Assembly (NCBI RefSeq): GCF_030412965.1
Contig: NZ_JAUHJQ010000003.1
Span: 276,702-340,701 of the forward strand
Direction: 5' to 3'
Source: Nocardioides oceani
Lineage (GTDB): Bacteria; Actinomycetota; Actinomycetes; Propionibacteriales; Nocardioidaceae
DNA: 64,000 nucleotides
This document shows positions 46,698 through 54,946 of the stretch, one piece after another. Position numbers and translations under genes: made by a program. Every line of letters starts with the position of its first letter. The first letter of the stretch is position 1. The notes below the pieces were generated by a model that did no database searches, was not told the origin of the DNA, and saw only the letters and a list, made by a program, of their open reading frames with translations.

Positions 46698-47285
46698 ATG
46701 AGCCAGCCCGTCACCGTCTCGATCACCCGCACCCTCGATCCGGGCCACGACGCGGAGATGCTCAGCTGGCTGCAGGCCGGCACCACCCTGGCCCAGCAGT
46801 TCCCGGGCTTCCTCGGCGCCGGCTGGGTGCGCCCCGAGACCGGCTCGGACACCTGGCACATGCTCTACCGGTTCGCCGACGACGCCGCGCTCCAGGCCTG
46901 GGAGCACTCCCCGCAGCGGCAGTGGTGGCGGTCCTCGGCGGCCGGCCTCGGGGTGGTGGAGTCCCGCGTGGAGCGACGCACCGGCATCGAGGGCTGGTTC
47001 GACGACCCGGCCGCGCGCGACGTCGAGGACCTCCGCGCGACCCCCGGCGCCCCGCCGCGGTGGAAGCAGGCGTCGGTGATCTTCCTGGTCTTCTACCCGC
47101 TGAGCGTGCTGGTCAACTGGCTGGCCACGCCGCTCCTCGGCGAGGTCTGGCTGCCGGTGCGCGTGCTCGCCGTCGTGCTCGTGATGACCCCGGTGATGAC
47201 CTACGTCGCGCTGCCCTGGATGACCCGCCGGATGGAGTGGTGGCTCCAGGGCCGCCCCGCCCCCTGGCGCCGCACCGCTGGTTGA
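46698..47285 (+). CDS. antibiotic monooxygenase-like domain fused to two membrane helices
   Basis: A 195-residue protein. Residues 1-95 look like an ABM (ferredoxin-like dimeric alpha/beta barrel) domain: VSITRTLDPGHDAEMLSWLQ, AQQFPGFLGAGWVRPE, WHMLYRFADDAALQAWEHSP. Two membrane helices follow at about 122-145 (VIFLVFYPLSVLVNWLATPL) and 150-175 (VRVLAVVLVMTPVMTYVALP). ABM domains shield reactive substrates or bind heme; the membrane tail suggests a surface-docked role. GAGCAT ends 6 nt before the ATG. The TGA stop lies inside a dispersed repeat (CTGGTTGAGCAG). Confidence 0.78.
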   Translation: MSQPVTVSITRTLDPGHDAEMLSWLQAGTTLAQQFPGFLGAGWVRPETGSDTWHMLYRFADDAALQAWEHSPQRQWWRSSAAGLGVVESRVERRTGIEGWFDDPAARDVEDLRATPGAPPRWKQASVIFLVFYPLSVLVNWLATPLLGEVWLPVRVLAVVLVMTPVMTYVALPWMTRRMEWWLQGRPAPWRRTAG

Positions 47286-47503
47286 GCAGCGAGGGCCGCG
47301 GGGCCTGGACGTGTCGAGACCTGGTGTGACGTGCCCGAGGCCCTGCGCGGGTGCGGGGGTTTCGACGACGGCTCGCTGGCGCTCGCCTGCTCAACCAGCG
47401 GGCGTCGCTGGCGCTCGCCTGCTCAACCAGCGGGCGTCGCTGGCGCTCGCCTGCTCAACCAGCGGGCGTCGCTGGCGCTCGCCTGCCTCGACCAGCGGGC
47501 CGG
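47278..47503. repeat. dispersed-repeat cluster with a 4 x 32 bp tandem array
   Basis: CTGGTTGAGCAGCGAG..GTCGAGACC (47278-47322) is followed by the opposite orientation, GGTTTCGACGACG.. into CTGCTCAACCAGCGG. The piece TCGCTGGCGCTCGCCTGCTC then repeats with an exact 32 bp period starting at 47373, 47405, 47437 and 47469. The same family forms the array at 58.5-59.0 kb. Confidence 0.88.
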
Positions 47504-48118
47504 TCAGGCGCGGGCGGTGCCGCCCCAGTTGGCGAGCTTGACGGCGACGGTGTGCAGGTCGGCGCGCCAGACGTCCTCGGGGCCGGGAGGCAAGATGGCG
47601 TCCCACTCCACGGCGTACGAGCCCAGCACGCTCGCGAGCCCCTCGGTCCGCGCGAAGAACCACAGGTGGAAGTGCGAGCCGCCGTCGCCCCAGCGGTTGA
47701 CGTGGACCCGCCCGATGCCGTCGAGCGCGCCGACGATCCGCACGAGCCGGTTGGTGATCCGGCCGAGCTCCGAGGCGAGGTCGTCGTCGAGGTCGCCCAT
47801 GTCGAGGTGCTCGCGGGTGTGCAGCATCAGCACGAGCGGCAGGCCGGACGGCTCGCCGAGGTGGGTGAGCACCCAGTGCTCGTCCTCCCACACGACCCGC
47901 TCGGGGTCGAAGCCGGCGCAGGAGGAGCACGGGCGCGCAGGGTCCTCGCCCTCGCGCAGCCGCTCTGCCTCCGGGGGGCGCAGCGCCCGCGGCGCGACGG
48001 CGCCCTCGCGCACCTCCCACGGGAAGACGTCCCACTCGCCGAGGTCCGGCATCGGCAGCCGGCCGTCGGAGGCGTGCTGGAGGACCCGGGCGTGGACCTG
48101 CTCGGCGGACTCAGCCAT
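47504..48118 (-). CDS. HIT-like hydrolase
   Basis: A 204-residue protein of the HIT superfamily. It has a CxxC near the start of the domain (PCSSCAGFDPERVVWEDEHW), LPLVLMLHTREHLDMGDLDD, and the triad region GGSHFHLWFFARTEG. The usual H-x-H-x-H is incomplete: the third His is Trp. HIT proteins hydrolyse nucleotide phosphoramides or dinucleotides; activity here is doubtful. It is divergent from purC with only 33 bp between starts; CAGAGT lies 6 nt before its ATG. Its stop abuts the 32 bp tandem repeats. Confidence 0.8.
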   Translation of the reverse strand: MAESAEQVHARVLQHASDGRLPMPDLGEWDVFPWEVREGAVAPRALRPPEAERLREGEDPARPCSSCAGFDPERVVWEDEHWVLTHLGEPSGLPLVLMLHTREHLDMGDLDDDLASELGRITNRLVRIVGALDGIGRVHVNRWGDGGSHFHLWFFARTEGLASVLGSYAVEWDAILPPGPEDVWRADLHTVAVKLANWGGTARA

Positions 48119-48139
48119 GGGCACACTCTGCCACCGCAC

Positions 48140-48145
48140 TAGCCT
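48140..48145 (+). promoter_or_regulatory. -10 hexamer for purC
   Basis: TAGCCT ends 6 nt before the GTG at 48152. The spacer itself contains GGAGG, too close to the start to serve as a normal ribosome site. Confidence 0.55.
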
Positions 48146-48151
48146 GGAGGC

Positions 48152-49048
48152 GTGCCAGACGTCGAGATCCCCGCCGCCCCGACGATCGACGGGGCCACCC
48201 ACCTGCACTCGGGAAAGGTGCGCGACCTCTACGAGCTGACCGAGGGCCCGTACGCCGGGGCGCTGCTCATGGTCGCCAGCGACCGGATCTCGGCCTACGA
48301 CTTCATCCTCGACGCGACGATCCCCGACAAGGGCGAGATCCTCACCCGGATGTCGCTGTGGTGGTTCGACCGGCTGGCCGACATCGTGCCCCACCACGTC
48401 ATCTCGACCGACGTGCCCACGCAGGTCCGGGGCCGGGCGGTGGTCTGCGAGAAGCTGTCGATGTTCCCGGTCGAGTGCGTGGCCCGCGGCTACCTCACCG
48501 GCTCGGGCCTCAGCGACTACCGCGCGACCGGGGCGGTGTGCGGCAACCCGCTGCCCGATGGTCTCGTCGACGGGTCCCGGCTGCCCGAGCCGATCTTCAC
48601 GCCGGCGACCAAGGCGGCCGTCGGCGACCACGACGAGAACGTCGACCTGGCCGCGGTCGCCGAGGTCGTCGGCCCAGGCGGAGCGGCCCGGCTGCGCGAC
48701 CTGACCCTGGAGGTCTACGCCCGCGCGGAGTCGATCGCCCGCGAGCAGGGGATCATCCTGGCCGACACCAAGCTGGAGTTCGGCGATCGAGCCGACGGCA
48801 CCACGGTCCTCGGCGACGAGGTGCTGACGCCGGACTCCTCGCGCTTCTGGCCGCTCGCGGAGTGGCAGCCCGGCCGCGCCCAGCCGTCGTACGACAAGCA
48901 GGTCGTCCGCGACTGGCTGACCTCCCCGGCGTCCGGGTGGGACAAGGCGTCGGGCGCGGCGCCGCCCCCGCTGCCGCCGGAGGTCGTGGAGCGCACCCGG
49001 TCGAAGTACGTCGAGGCGTACGAGCGGCTGACCGGCGAGACGTGGTGA
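48152..49048 (+). CDS. purC: SAICAR synthetase
   Basis: A 298-residue enzyme that joins CAIR and aspartate with ATP. Signatures are HSGKVRDLYEL (ATP loop), VASDRISAYDFILDATIPDK, EKLSMFPVECVARGYLTGSG, FTPATKAAVGDHDENVD, EQGIILADTKLEFG and DSSRFWP. The length fits the longer bacterial/yeast-type PurC. It appears to be transcribed alone or with the SRPBCC gene 10 bp downstream. Confidence 0.96.
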   Translation: MPDVEIPAAPTIDGATHLHSGKVRDLYELTEGPYAGALLMVASDRISAYDFILDATIPDKGEILTRMSLWWFDRLADIVPHHVISTDVPTQVRGRAVVCEKLSMFPVECVARGYLTGSGLSDYRATGAVCGNPLPDGLVDGSRLPEPIFTPATKAAVGDHDENVDLAAVAEVVGPGGAARLRDLTLEVYARAESIAREQGIILADTKLEFGDRADGTTVLGDEVLTPDSSRFWPLAEWQPGRAQPSYDKQVVRDWLTSPASGWDKASGAAPPPLPPEVVERTRSKYVEAYERLTGETW

Positions 49049-49058
49049 CCGCGCCGCG

Positions 49059-49505
49059 ATGAGCGGGACGGTCCGCTTCGAGGCGCCGCCCGCGGTGGTG
49101 CTCGACTACCTCGCCGACCCGGTCAACCGGGCGGCGTGGCAGTCCAGCCTGGCCCGGGTCGAGGACGTCGTCGGCCCGGTGGGCGTCGGCCAGACCTGGA
49201 CCGACGTCACCGTGCCGGGGCTCCGACCGCGGATGCGGACCACCGAGCTGGTGCCCGGCGAGCGCTGGACCGAGACCGGGACGTGGCGCGGCTTCGAGGC
49301 CGACCTGACCCTCGAGGTGGCGCCGGCCGCCGGCGGCGGGTGCGTGGTGTCGGTGGCGATGGACCTGCGCGGCCGGGGCCTCGCCGGCCCGCTGGCACGG
49401 GCGCTCGCGCTGGTCTCGCCGCGCGCCGTGCGCTCCGACCTGCGCCGGGCGGCGCGCCTCCTCGGGGACGGCACCGGCCGGGCTCGTCCGCTTCGTGACC
49501 AGTGA
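49059..49505 (+). CDS. SRPBCC-fold (polyketide cyclase-like) protein
   Basis: A 148-residue protein with the helix-grip fold: VRFEAPPAVVLDYLADPVNR, then AAWQSSLARVEDVVGPVGVG, TELVPGERWTETGTWRGFEA and a long C-terminal helix GPLARALALVSPRAVRSDLR. Such proteins bind hydrophobic ligands in a central pocket; no ligand can be named. It lies 10 bp after purC, probably in the same transcript, without an obvious link to purine synthesis. Confidence 0.78.
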   Translation: MSGTVRFEAPPAVVLDYLADPVNRAAWQSSLARVEDVVGPVGVGQTWTDVTVPGLRPRMRTTELVPGERWTETGTWRGFEADLTLEVAPAAGGGCVVSVAMDLRGRGLAGPLARALALVSPRAVRSDLRRAARLLGDGTGRARPLRDQ

Positions 49506-49548
49506 GTAGGTTGGGCCCGTCCCGACCGACGTGATGGAGGCCACCCCA

Positions 49549-51114
49549 GTGTCGACGTACAACCTCTCGTCCCTGCTCGAGAACAGCGCCCGGCAGTACC
49601 CCGACCGGGACGCGGTCGTCCTCGGCGATACCCGGCTGACCTACGCCGCGGTCGACTCGTTCGCCAACATGGTCGCCAACCTGCTGGTCTCCCGCGGCAT
49701 CCGGCCGGGCGACAAGGTGGCGCTGAGCTGCCCGAACCTGCCGTACTTCTCGGTCGTCTACTACGGCATCCTCAAGGCCGGCGCGACCGTCGTCCCGCTC
49801 AACGTGCTGCTCAAGGGCCGCGAGGTGGCCTACCACCTCGCCGACAGCGATGCGAAGGCCTACTTCTGCTTCCAGGGCACGCCGGACCTGCCGATGGCGC
49901 AGGAGGGGTACGCCGGGTTCGGCGAGGTCGAGGGCTGCGAGCACTTCTTCGTCATCACCGCCGACCTCGGCGCGCCGAGCCCGATCGAGGGCACCGAGAC
50001 CATGGCGCAGGCGATGGGCGGCCAGCCGGGTGAGTTCACCTCGGTGGAGACCGACGAGGACGACACCGCGGTGATCCTCTACACCTCCGGCACCACCGGC
50101 CAGCCCAAGGGCGCGGAGCTGCGGCACCGGAACATGCGCGACAACGCGCTGCTCGGCGAGCAGCTCTTCGGGGCCGACGCGAGCAACCCCGACACCTACC
50201 TGTGCGTGCTGCCGCTGTTCCACTCCTTCGGCCAGACCGTCATCCAGAACGGCGCGTTCGCCTACGGGGGCACCGTCGTGATGCTGCCGCGCTTCGAGGC
50301 GCAGGCCGCGCTGGGCCTGATGCTGAAGGAGAAGGTGACGTTCTTCGCCGGCGTCCCGACGATGTACTGGGGCCTGCTCGGCGCGCTCGAGGAGGGCGTC
50401 GACGTCGCCTCGATCGCGGAGAACCTGCGGGTCGCGGCGGCCGGCGGCTCCGCGCTGCCGGTCGAGGTCCACAAGGACTTCGAGAAGCGCTTCGGCGTGA
50501 CGATCCTCGAGGGCTACGGCCTCTCCGAGACCTCGCCGGTCGCCTCGTTCTCCCCGCACGGCCAGCAGCCGCGCGTCGGCTCCATCGGCGTGCCGGTGCC
50601 CGGCGTGGAGATGACGCTGCTCAAGCCCGAGTCGTGGGAGGAGATCGACGAGCCGGGCCCCGACGCGGTCGGCGAGATCGCGATCAAGGGCCACAACATC
50701 ATGAAGGGCTACCACGGCCGGCCCGAGGCGACCGAGGAGGCCATCCGCGACGGGTGGTTCCGCTCCGGCGACCTCGCGCGCAAGGACGAGGACGGCTGGT
50801 ACTACATCGTCGACCGGTCCAAGGACATGATCATCCGCGGCGGCTTCAACGTCTACCCGCGCGAGATCGAGGAGGTCCTGATGACCCACGAGGCGGTCTC
50901 GCTCGCGGCGGTCATCGGGGTCCCCCACGAGAGCCACGGCGAGGAGATCAAGGCGTTCGTCATCCTCAACGACGGCGCCACGACCACCCCCGAGGAGCTC
51001 GTCGCCTGGTCCAAGGAGCAGCTCGCGGCGTACAAGTACCCGCGCGTCGTCGAGGTCGTCGACACCCTCCCGATGACGGCCACCGGCAAGATCCTCAAGC
51101 GCGAGCTCGCGTGA
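49549..51114 (+). CDS. long-chain acyl-CoA synthetase (AMP-forming)
   Basis: A 521-residue ANL-superfamily ligase that activates a carboxylic acid to acyl-AMP and then the CoA thioester. It shows the P-loop motif ILYTSGTTGQPKGAEL, GYGLSETSPVASFS (A5), WFRSGDLARKDEDGWYYIVD (A7), RSKDMIIRGGFNVYPREIEE (A8) and TATGKILKREL with the catalytic Lys near the C-terminus. It resembles FadD-type fatty acid ligases. The GTG at 49549 has GGAGG 8 nt upstream and gives MSTYNLSSLLE; a GTG at 49531 is less likely. A small membrane protein gene follows. Confidence 0.92.
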   Translation: MSTYNLSSLLENSARQYPDRDAVVLGDTRLTYAAVDSFANMVANLLVSRGIRPGDKVALSCPNLPYFSVVYYGILKAGATVVPLNVLLKGREVAYHLADSDAKAYFCFQGTPDLPMAQEGYAGFGEVEGCEHFFVITADLGAPSPIEGTETMAQAMGGQPGEFTSVETDEDDTAVILYTSGTTGQPKGAELRHRNMRDNALLGEQLFGADASNPDTYLCVLPLFHSFGQTVIQNGAFAYGGTVVMLPRFEAQAALGLMLKEKVTFFAGVPTMYWGLLGALEEGVDVASIAENLRVAAAGGSALPVEVHKDFEKRFGVTILEGYGLSETSPVASFSPHGQQPRVGSIGVPVPGVEMTLLKPESWEEIDEPGPDAVGEIAIKGHNIMKGYHGRPEATEEAIRDGWFRSGDLARKDEDGWYYIVDRSKDMIIRGGFNVYPREIEEVLMTHEAVSLAAVIGVPHESHGEEIKAFVILNDGATTTPEELVAWSKEQLAAYKYPRVVEVVDTLPMTATGKILKRELA

Positions 51115-51148
51115 CGGTGCCGTCCCGGCTCTCCCGCGGAGGCGGCCG

Positions 51149-51298
51149 ATGAGGGCCCTGCTGATGATCCTGGCGGGGTTCCTCATCATCTCCGGCGGCC
51201 TGTGGTGGGTCGACGGTGGATCGGGGATCCTCGGGCCGCTGCTCGCCGGTCTCGGCGTCGCGCTCGTGATCGTCGTCGTGCAGAACAGCCGCGGCTGA
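51149..51298 (+). CDS. small two-helix membrane protein (49 aa)
   Basis: A short gene, ATG 51149 to TGA 51298, coding 49 residues. Two hydrophobic helices are evident: ALLMILAGFLIISGGLWW and ILGPLLAGLGVALVIVVVQ, separated by DGGSG. GGAGG lies 6 nt upstream of the ATG, and codon third positions are mostly G or C, both of which support real translation. It lies 34 nt after the acyl-CoA synthetase stop, so it is probably in the same transcript. Function unknown. Confidence 0.75.
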   Translation: MRALLMILAGFLIISGGLWWVDGGSGILGPLLAGLGVALVIVVVQNSRG

Positions 51299-51333
51299 GC
51301 CGGCGCCGTCACGGTCAGGCGCCGGCCGTCCGC

Positions 51334-51855
51334 TCAGGCGAAGGGGTCCGGGCGGCCACCGGGCAGCTCGGCGAGCAGCTCCCGCGCCTGCGCGGCGACC
51401 TTGTGCTCGACGAGCACCTCGTAGCGGGTGGCGACGACCTGGGTGACCGAGGAGAAGTCGCGGCGGCCGCGGGTCGCGGCGTAGCCGGCGAGCGCCCAGA
51501 TCACGCCGAAGAGCGCACCGAACAGCACCGTCGACAGCAGGATCGTGAGCAGGCCCTCCTCGGTGAACAGGCCGAAGAGCAGGCCGATGAAGAGGCCGAA
51601 CCAGGCGCCGGACAGCAGCCCGCCGAGCGCGACCTTGCCGGTGGTGAGCCGGCCGGTGATCCGCTCCAGCCGCTTGAGGTCGGTGCCGACGATCATGCAC
51701 TGCTCGACCGGGAACTTCCGGTCGGCGAGGAAGTCGACGGCCTTCTGGGCGGCCGCGTAGTCGTCGTACACGGCCAGCGACTGCGGGAAGTCCAGGCCGA
51801 GCGGGGAGCGGCCGGCGCCGGGGCCGCCCATCGGCGTACCAGTGGGGATGCTCAT
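51334..51855 (-). CDS. general stress protein with glycine-zipper membrane segment
   Basis: A 173-residue protein. It starts with a Gly/Pro-rich 20 residues, then a domain like general stress protein 17M ([40 protein letters not shown]). A Gly-rich hydrophobic region follows ([40 protein letters not shown]) and a soluble end ([20 protein letters not shown]). The ATG at 51855 fits the domain start; a GTG 12 codons upstream would overlap the purS start region. It is divergent from purS with 36 bp between starts. Confidence 0.8.
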   Translation of the reverse strand: MSIPTGTPMGGPGAGRSPLGLDFPQSLAVYDDYAAAQKAVDFLADRKFPVEQCMIVGTDLKRLERITGRLTTGKVALGGLLSGAWFGLFIGLLFGLFTEEGLLTILLSTVLFGALFGVIWALAGYAATRGRRDFSSVTQVVATRYEVLVEHKVAAQARELLAELPGGRPDPFA

Positions 51856-51879
51856 GCTCTGACCAGTGCCCGGCGCACC

Positions 51880-51885
51880 TAGACT
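51880..51885 (+). promoter_or_regulatory. -10 hexamer for purS
   Basis: TAGACT ends 6 nt before the ATG at 51892. Confidence 0.55.
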
Positions 51886-51891
51886 GGACAC

Positions 51892-52155
51892 ATGCCTCGA
51901 GTCGTCGTCGACGTCATGCCCAAGCCCGAGATCCTCGACCCCCAGGGCAAGGCGGTCCTCGGCGCACTGCCGCGGCTCGGCTTCGACGGGGTGACCGACG
52001 TCCGCCAGGGCAAGCGCTTCGAGCTCGTCGTCGAGGGCGAGGCCGACGGCACCGTCAGCGAGGCGGTGCTCGCCGACGTCACCCGGATGGCCGAGACGCT
52101 GCTGTCGAACCCGGTCATCGAGAACTTCGCGGTGCGGGTGGAGCAGGACGCATGA
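51892..52155 (+). CDS. purS: FGAM synthase subunit PurS
   Basis: An 87-residue subunit that bridges PurQ and PurL in formylglycinamidine ribonucleotide synthase. It shows [40 protein letters not shown] and [19 protein letters not shown], the usual PurS pattern. Its stop overlaps the purQ start (ATGA). Confidence 0.95.
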   Translation: MPRVVVDVMPKPEILDPQGKAVLGALPRLGFDGVTDVRQGKRFELVVEGEADGTVSEAVLADVTRMAETLLSNPVIENFAVRVEQDA

Positions 52156-52826
52156 AGGTCGGCGTCGTCACCTTCCCCGGCTCGCTCGACGACGTCGACG
52201 CGCAGCGCGCCGTCCGCCTCGGCGGCCACGAGGCCGTCGCGCTGTGGCACGGCGACCACGACCTCCGCGGCGTGGACGCGGTCGTGCTGCCGGGCGGCTT
52301 CTCCTACGGCGACTACCTGCGCTGCGGCGCGATCTCCCGCTTCTCCCCGGTGATGACCGAGGTGGTGGAGGCGGCCGGTCGCGGCATGCCCGTGCTGGGC
52401 ATCTGCAACGGCTTCCAGATCCTGTGCGAGTCCCACCTGCTGCCCGGTGCGCTCATCCGCAACCAGCGCCAGAAGTTCCTCTGCCTCGACCAGCGCCTGC
52501 GCATCGAGAGCACCCGCACCCCGTGGACCGCGGCGTACGCCGAGGGCCAGGAGGTCGTCATCGCGCTCAAGAACGGCGAGGGGTCCTTCGTCGCCGACGA
52601 GGAGACGCTGGACCGGCTCGAGGGCGAGGGACAGGTCGTCGCCCGCTACCTCGGTGAGAACCCCAACGGCTCGCTGCGCGACATCGCCGGCATCAGCAAC
52701 GAGCGCGGCAACGTCGTGGGCCTCATGCCGCACCCCGAGCACTCCGTCGAGGAGCTCTGCGGCACCGGCACCGACGGGCTCGGCTTCTTCGCGCTGGCCT
52801 CGCTGGCCGCCGAGGTCTTCGCGTGA
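52152..52826 (+). CDS. purQ: FGAM synthase glutaminase subunit PurQ
   Basis: A 224-residue class I glutamine amidotransferase giving ammonia to PurL. Motifs are [39 protein letters not shown], the nucleophile in [20 protein letters not shown], the PurQ-specific [14 protein letters not shown] and [11 protein letters not shown] with the catalytic His and Glu. It is coupled to purS (ATGA) and to the DUF3817 gene (GTGA). Confidence 0.96.
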   Translation: MKVGVVTFPGSLDDVDAQRAVRLGGHEAVALWHGDHDLRGVDAVVLPGGFSYGDYLRCGAISRFSPVMTEVVEAAGRGMPVLGICNGFQILCESHLLPGALIRNQRQKFLCLDQRLRIESTRTPWTAAYAEGQEVVIALKNGEGSFVADEETLDRLEGEGQVVARYLGENPNGSLRDIAGISNERGNVVGLMPHPEHSVEELCGTGTDGLGFFALASLAAEVFA

Positions 52827-53278
52827 TCTCCTCGCCGAACCGGCTCTTCCGCACCGTCGCGACCGCCGAGGCGATCACCTGGGCCGGCCTGCTGGGCGGG
52901 ATGTTCCTCAAGTACGCCACCGACACCACCGAGCTCGGCGTCCGGATCTTCGGGCCGATCCACGGCGCGGTGTTCATCGCCTACTGCGTCACGACCGTCG
53001 TCGTCGCCGTCGACCAGCGCTGGTCGCCCGGCCGGCTCGTCGGCGGCCTGGCCTCCTCGGTGCCGCCCTTCCTGACCCTGTGGTTCGAGCGGTACGCCGG
53101 CCGGCAGGGCCTGCTCGCCGACTCCTGGCGGCTGCGCTCCACCGACACGCCCGCGACCGGCCTCGAGCGACCCGTCGGCTGGCTGGTGCGCAACCCCGCC
53201 CGCGGGCTCGTCGCCGCCCTCGTCGCGGTCGTCGCCCTCTTCGGCCTCGCGCTCGTCGCCGGCCCGCCCGTCGGCTGA
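52823..53278 (+). CDS. DUF3817-type membrane protein
   Basis: A 151-residue protein with about four hydrophobic helices. The N-terminus [20 protein letters not shown], then [20 protein letters not shown] and [20 protein letters not shown] match the DUF3817 pattern. A 40-residue soluble loop and a last helix ([20 protein letters not shown]) follow. Its GTG start overlaps the purQ stop, so it is translated with the purSQ pair, although no role in purine synthesis is known. Confidence 0.82.
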   Translation: MISSPNRLFRTVATAEAITWAGLLGGMFLKYATDTTELGVRIFGPIHGAVFIAYCVTTVVVAVDQRWSPGRLVGGLASSVPPFLTLWFERYAGRQGLLADSWRLRSTDTPATGLERPVGWLVRNPARGLVAALVAVVALFGLALVAGPPVG

Positions 53279-53296
53279 CCCGTCCGCGCCGCCGGA

Positions 53297-53383
53297 AGTT
53301 TCATCGGCCGGCCGATGAAACTCCCGGTGGGCCGATGAAACTTCATCGTCCGACCGACAGTTCCAGCGGCCGGCCGACGAAAC
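53297..53383. repeat. GGCCGGCC-centred palindromic element, copy 2
   Basis: A perfect 26 bp palindrome with arm AGTTTCATCGGCC (53297-53322), followed by GGTGGGCCGATGAA, CATCGTCC and GTTCCAGCGGCCGGCCGACG. The parts and their order match copy 1 at 39562-39645. Like copy 1 it lies just after a purine-operon gene end. Confidence 0.87.
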
Positions 53384-53407
53384 GTTCGCCGCTGGGCCGC
53401 TCGAGCC

Positions 53408-54796
53408 TCAGCGGACGCCGGAGCGGAGGGCGGCCCAGGACTCGGGGTTGACGACGCCGGAGACCGGCAGGTCGATCTTGTCCTGCCAGGCGCGGACGGC
53501 GGTGTCGGTACGGGCGTCGAAGACCCCGGTGACGACGACCTGCGCGCGGGGGCTCGCGGCGTTGATCGCCCGCTGCACGCGGCGCACGTCCGAGCCGGCC
53601 GACCCGCGCTTGAGGACCGGCGAGCCGCCGGCTGCGTGCAGGGACATCCAGTTGGCCTTGGTGAACCGGTCCTGGACCGGGAAGCCGTGGGCGGACTGCC
53701 ACGCGCGGATGCTGGCGAGGGTGCGGGCGTTCAGGGTGCCGGTCAGCGCGCCGGCGTACTCGCCCTTCTCCTTGAGCAGGCACTGCAGCGCCTTGACCTG
53801 GCCGGGGTCCGACGGCTTCTGGTTGCCGGTGGCCGGACGGAGCGCGGCGTACGTCGGGTAGGAGACGCGCGTGCCGCCGCAGCGCGACTCGGGCGCGGCG
53901 ACCGAGCCCCGGCCGACGTCGAGGAAGTTGCTGTCGATGTTGATCCGGACGCCGCCCCAGGTCTCGTCGTGCCCGCCGCGGTACTGCTTGACGCGGCCGT
54001 GCGGACGCCAGCCGTCGTCGCGGATGTAGGAGGTCGAGGTGTTGGCGACGCCGTCCCAGCGCGCGACCCAGATGTAGTCGGGCAGCGTGTAGGTGCCGGG
54101 CCGGTTGACGCGGACGTCGTCGAGCGCCTTGATGCCGGAGCCGGCGCTGGAGTAGACGCCGGAGACCCAGCCGAGCTCGTGGAGCCGCTCGGTCCACGCG
54201 CCGAGGAACGCCAGGGCGGACTCGCGGCAGTGGGTGTTGCTGTTGTCGTAGCCCTCGAGGTCGTACCACAGCGTGCTGCCCGGGGCGATGCCGAGCGCGG
54301 TCGCGGCGGCGACGGAGGAGTCGGCCTCGGCGATGCCCTGCTGGCGGGCCTGGAAGTACCGACCGTTGCCGCCCGGCTTGGGGTTGATCTTCACGTCGTC
54401 GTCGTAGCGGGGGAACCGCGGCTGGCACGACGCCTGCGGGCCGAGGGTGATCGGCAGCAGCCGCCAGCCCTTGCTGAGCTGGCTGCTCACCCAGGCCGGC
54501 GTCAGGTTCGGCTGGCTGCGGCAGGCGCGTGAGTCGCCGGCGATGTAGATGCCGACGGCGAGGAACGGGGAGTGCTTGAGCCAGCGGTTCATCGCCCGCT
54601 GGTCGGGCGCCAGGCACTGGTCGAAGCCGTAGCCGGTGAAGTCGCCGGGCGTCACGACGTTCGCCTTCTTGGCGACCGCCTTCGCGGCCGGTGCGGAGGA
54701 GGCGGGGGAGGGACCCTCGGCCTCGGCGGCCTGCGGGCCGAGCAGCAGGGCGCCGGCGAGGAGGGCGGACAGGACGGCGGGGGCACGGCGGCGCAT
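53408..54796 (-). CDS. secreted DUF1906 glycoside hydrolase-like protein with peptidoglycan-binding repeats
   Basis: A 462-residue exported protein. A Sec signal peptide covers residues 1-27 (MRRRAPAVLSALLAGALLLG, cleavage near AEAEG). The DUF1906 (Rv2525c-like) TIM-barrel domain spans about 50-300: GYGFDQCLAPDQRAMNRWL, AVGIYIAGDSRACRS, GSTLWYDLEGYDNSNTHCRE, WVARWDGVANTS. Two PG_binding_1-like repeats follow (about 325-390 and 395-460), each with the AIxxWQ-type core (IRAWQSAHG, VRAWQDKID). It likely acts on or binds the cell wall. It is divergent from purL. Confidence 0.88.
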   Translation of the reverse strand: MRRRAPAVLSALLAGALLLGPQAAEAEGPSPASSAPAAKAVAKKANVVTPGDFTGYGFDQCLAPDQRAMNRWLKHSPFLAVGIYIAGDSRACRSQPNLTPAWVSSQLSKGWRLLPITLGPQASCQPRFPRYDDDVKINPKPGGNGRYFQARQQGIAEADSSVAAATALGIAPGSTLWYDLEGYDNSNTHCRESALAFLGAWTERLHELGWVSGVYSSAGSGIKALDDVRVNRPGTYTLPDYIWVARWDGVANTSTSYIRDDGWRPHGRVKQYRGGHDETWGGVRINIDSNFLDVGRGSVAAPESRCGGTRVSYPTYAALRPATGNQKPSDPGQVKALQCLLKEKGEYAGALTGTLNARTLASIRAWQSAHGFPVQDRFTKANWMSLHAAGGSPVLKRGSAGSDVRRVQRAINAASPRAQVVVTGVFDARTDTAVRAWQDKIDLPVSGVVNPESWAALRSGVR

Positions 54797-54873
54797 GGGG
54801 CTCGATCACTCCAGGAGACGGGAAGGCGCCTCACCATAACCACAGCAGTCACACCAGTCACAGGGCTTCGGTC

Positions 54874-54893
54874 GAACTACACCGGGGTAGTTC
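54874..54893. promoter_or_regulatory. palindrome upstream of purL
   Basis: A 20 bp near-perfect palindrome, GAACTACACC then GGGGTAGTTC (9 of 10 pairs match). It lies 41 bp upstream of the purL -10 and 77 bp from the divergent gene, a good operator position. No regulator can be assigned. Confidence 0.6.
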
Positions 54894-54934
54894 TCGTCGC
54901 GCCGGCCGTGGTCGGTGACGCGACGTACCGCCGG

Positions 54935-54940
54935 TAGATT
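54935..54940 (+). promoter_or_regulatory. -10 hexamer for purL
   Basis: TAGATT ends 6 nt before the GTG at 54947. Confidence 0.55.
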
Positions 54941-54946
54941 GTCGCC

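Noticed and set aside
47373..47500. CRISPR-like array (32 bp period).
   Set aside because: The units follow one another without unique spacers, and no cas genes are near. It is a simple tandem expansion of a dispersed repeat.
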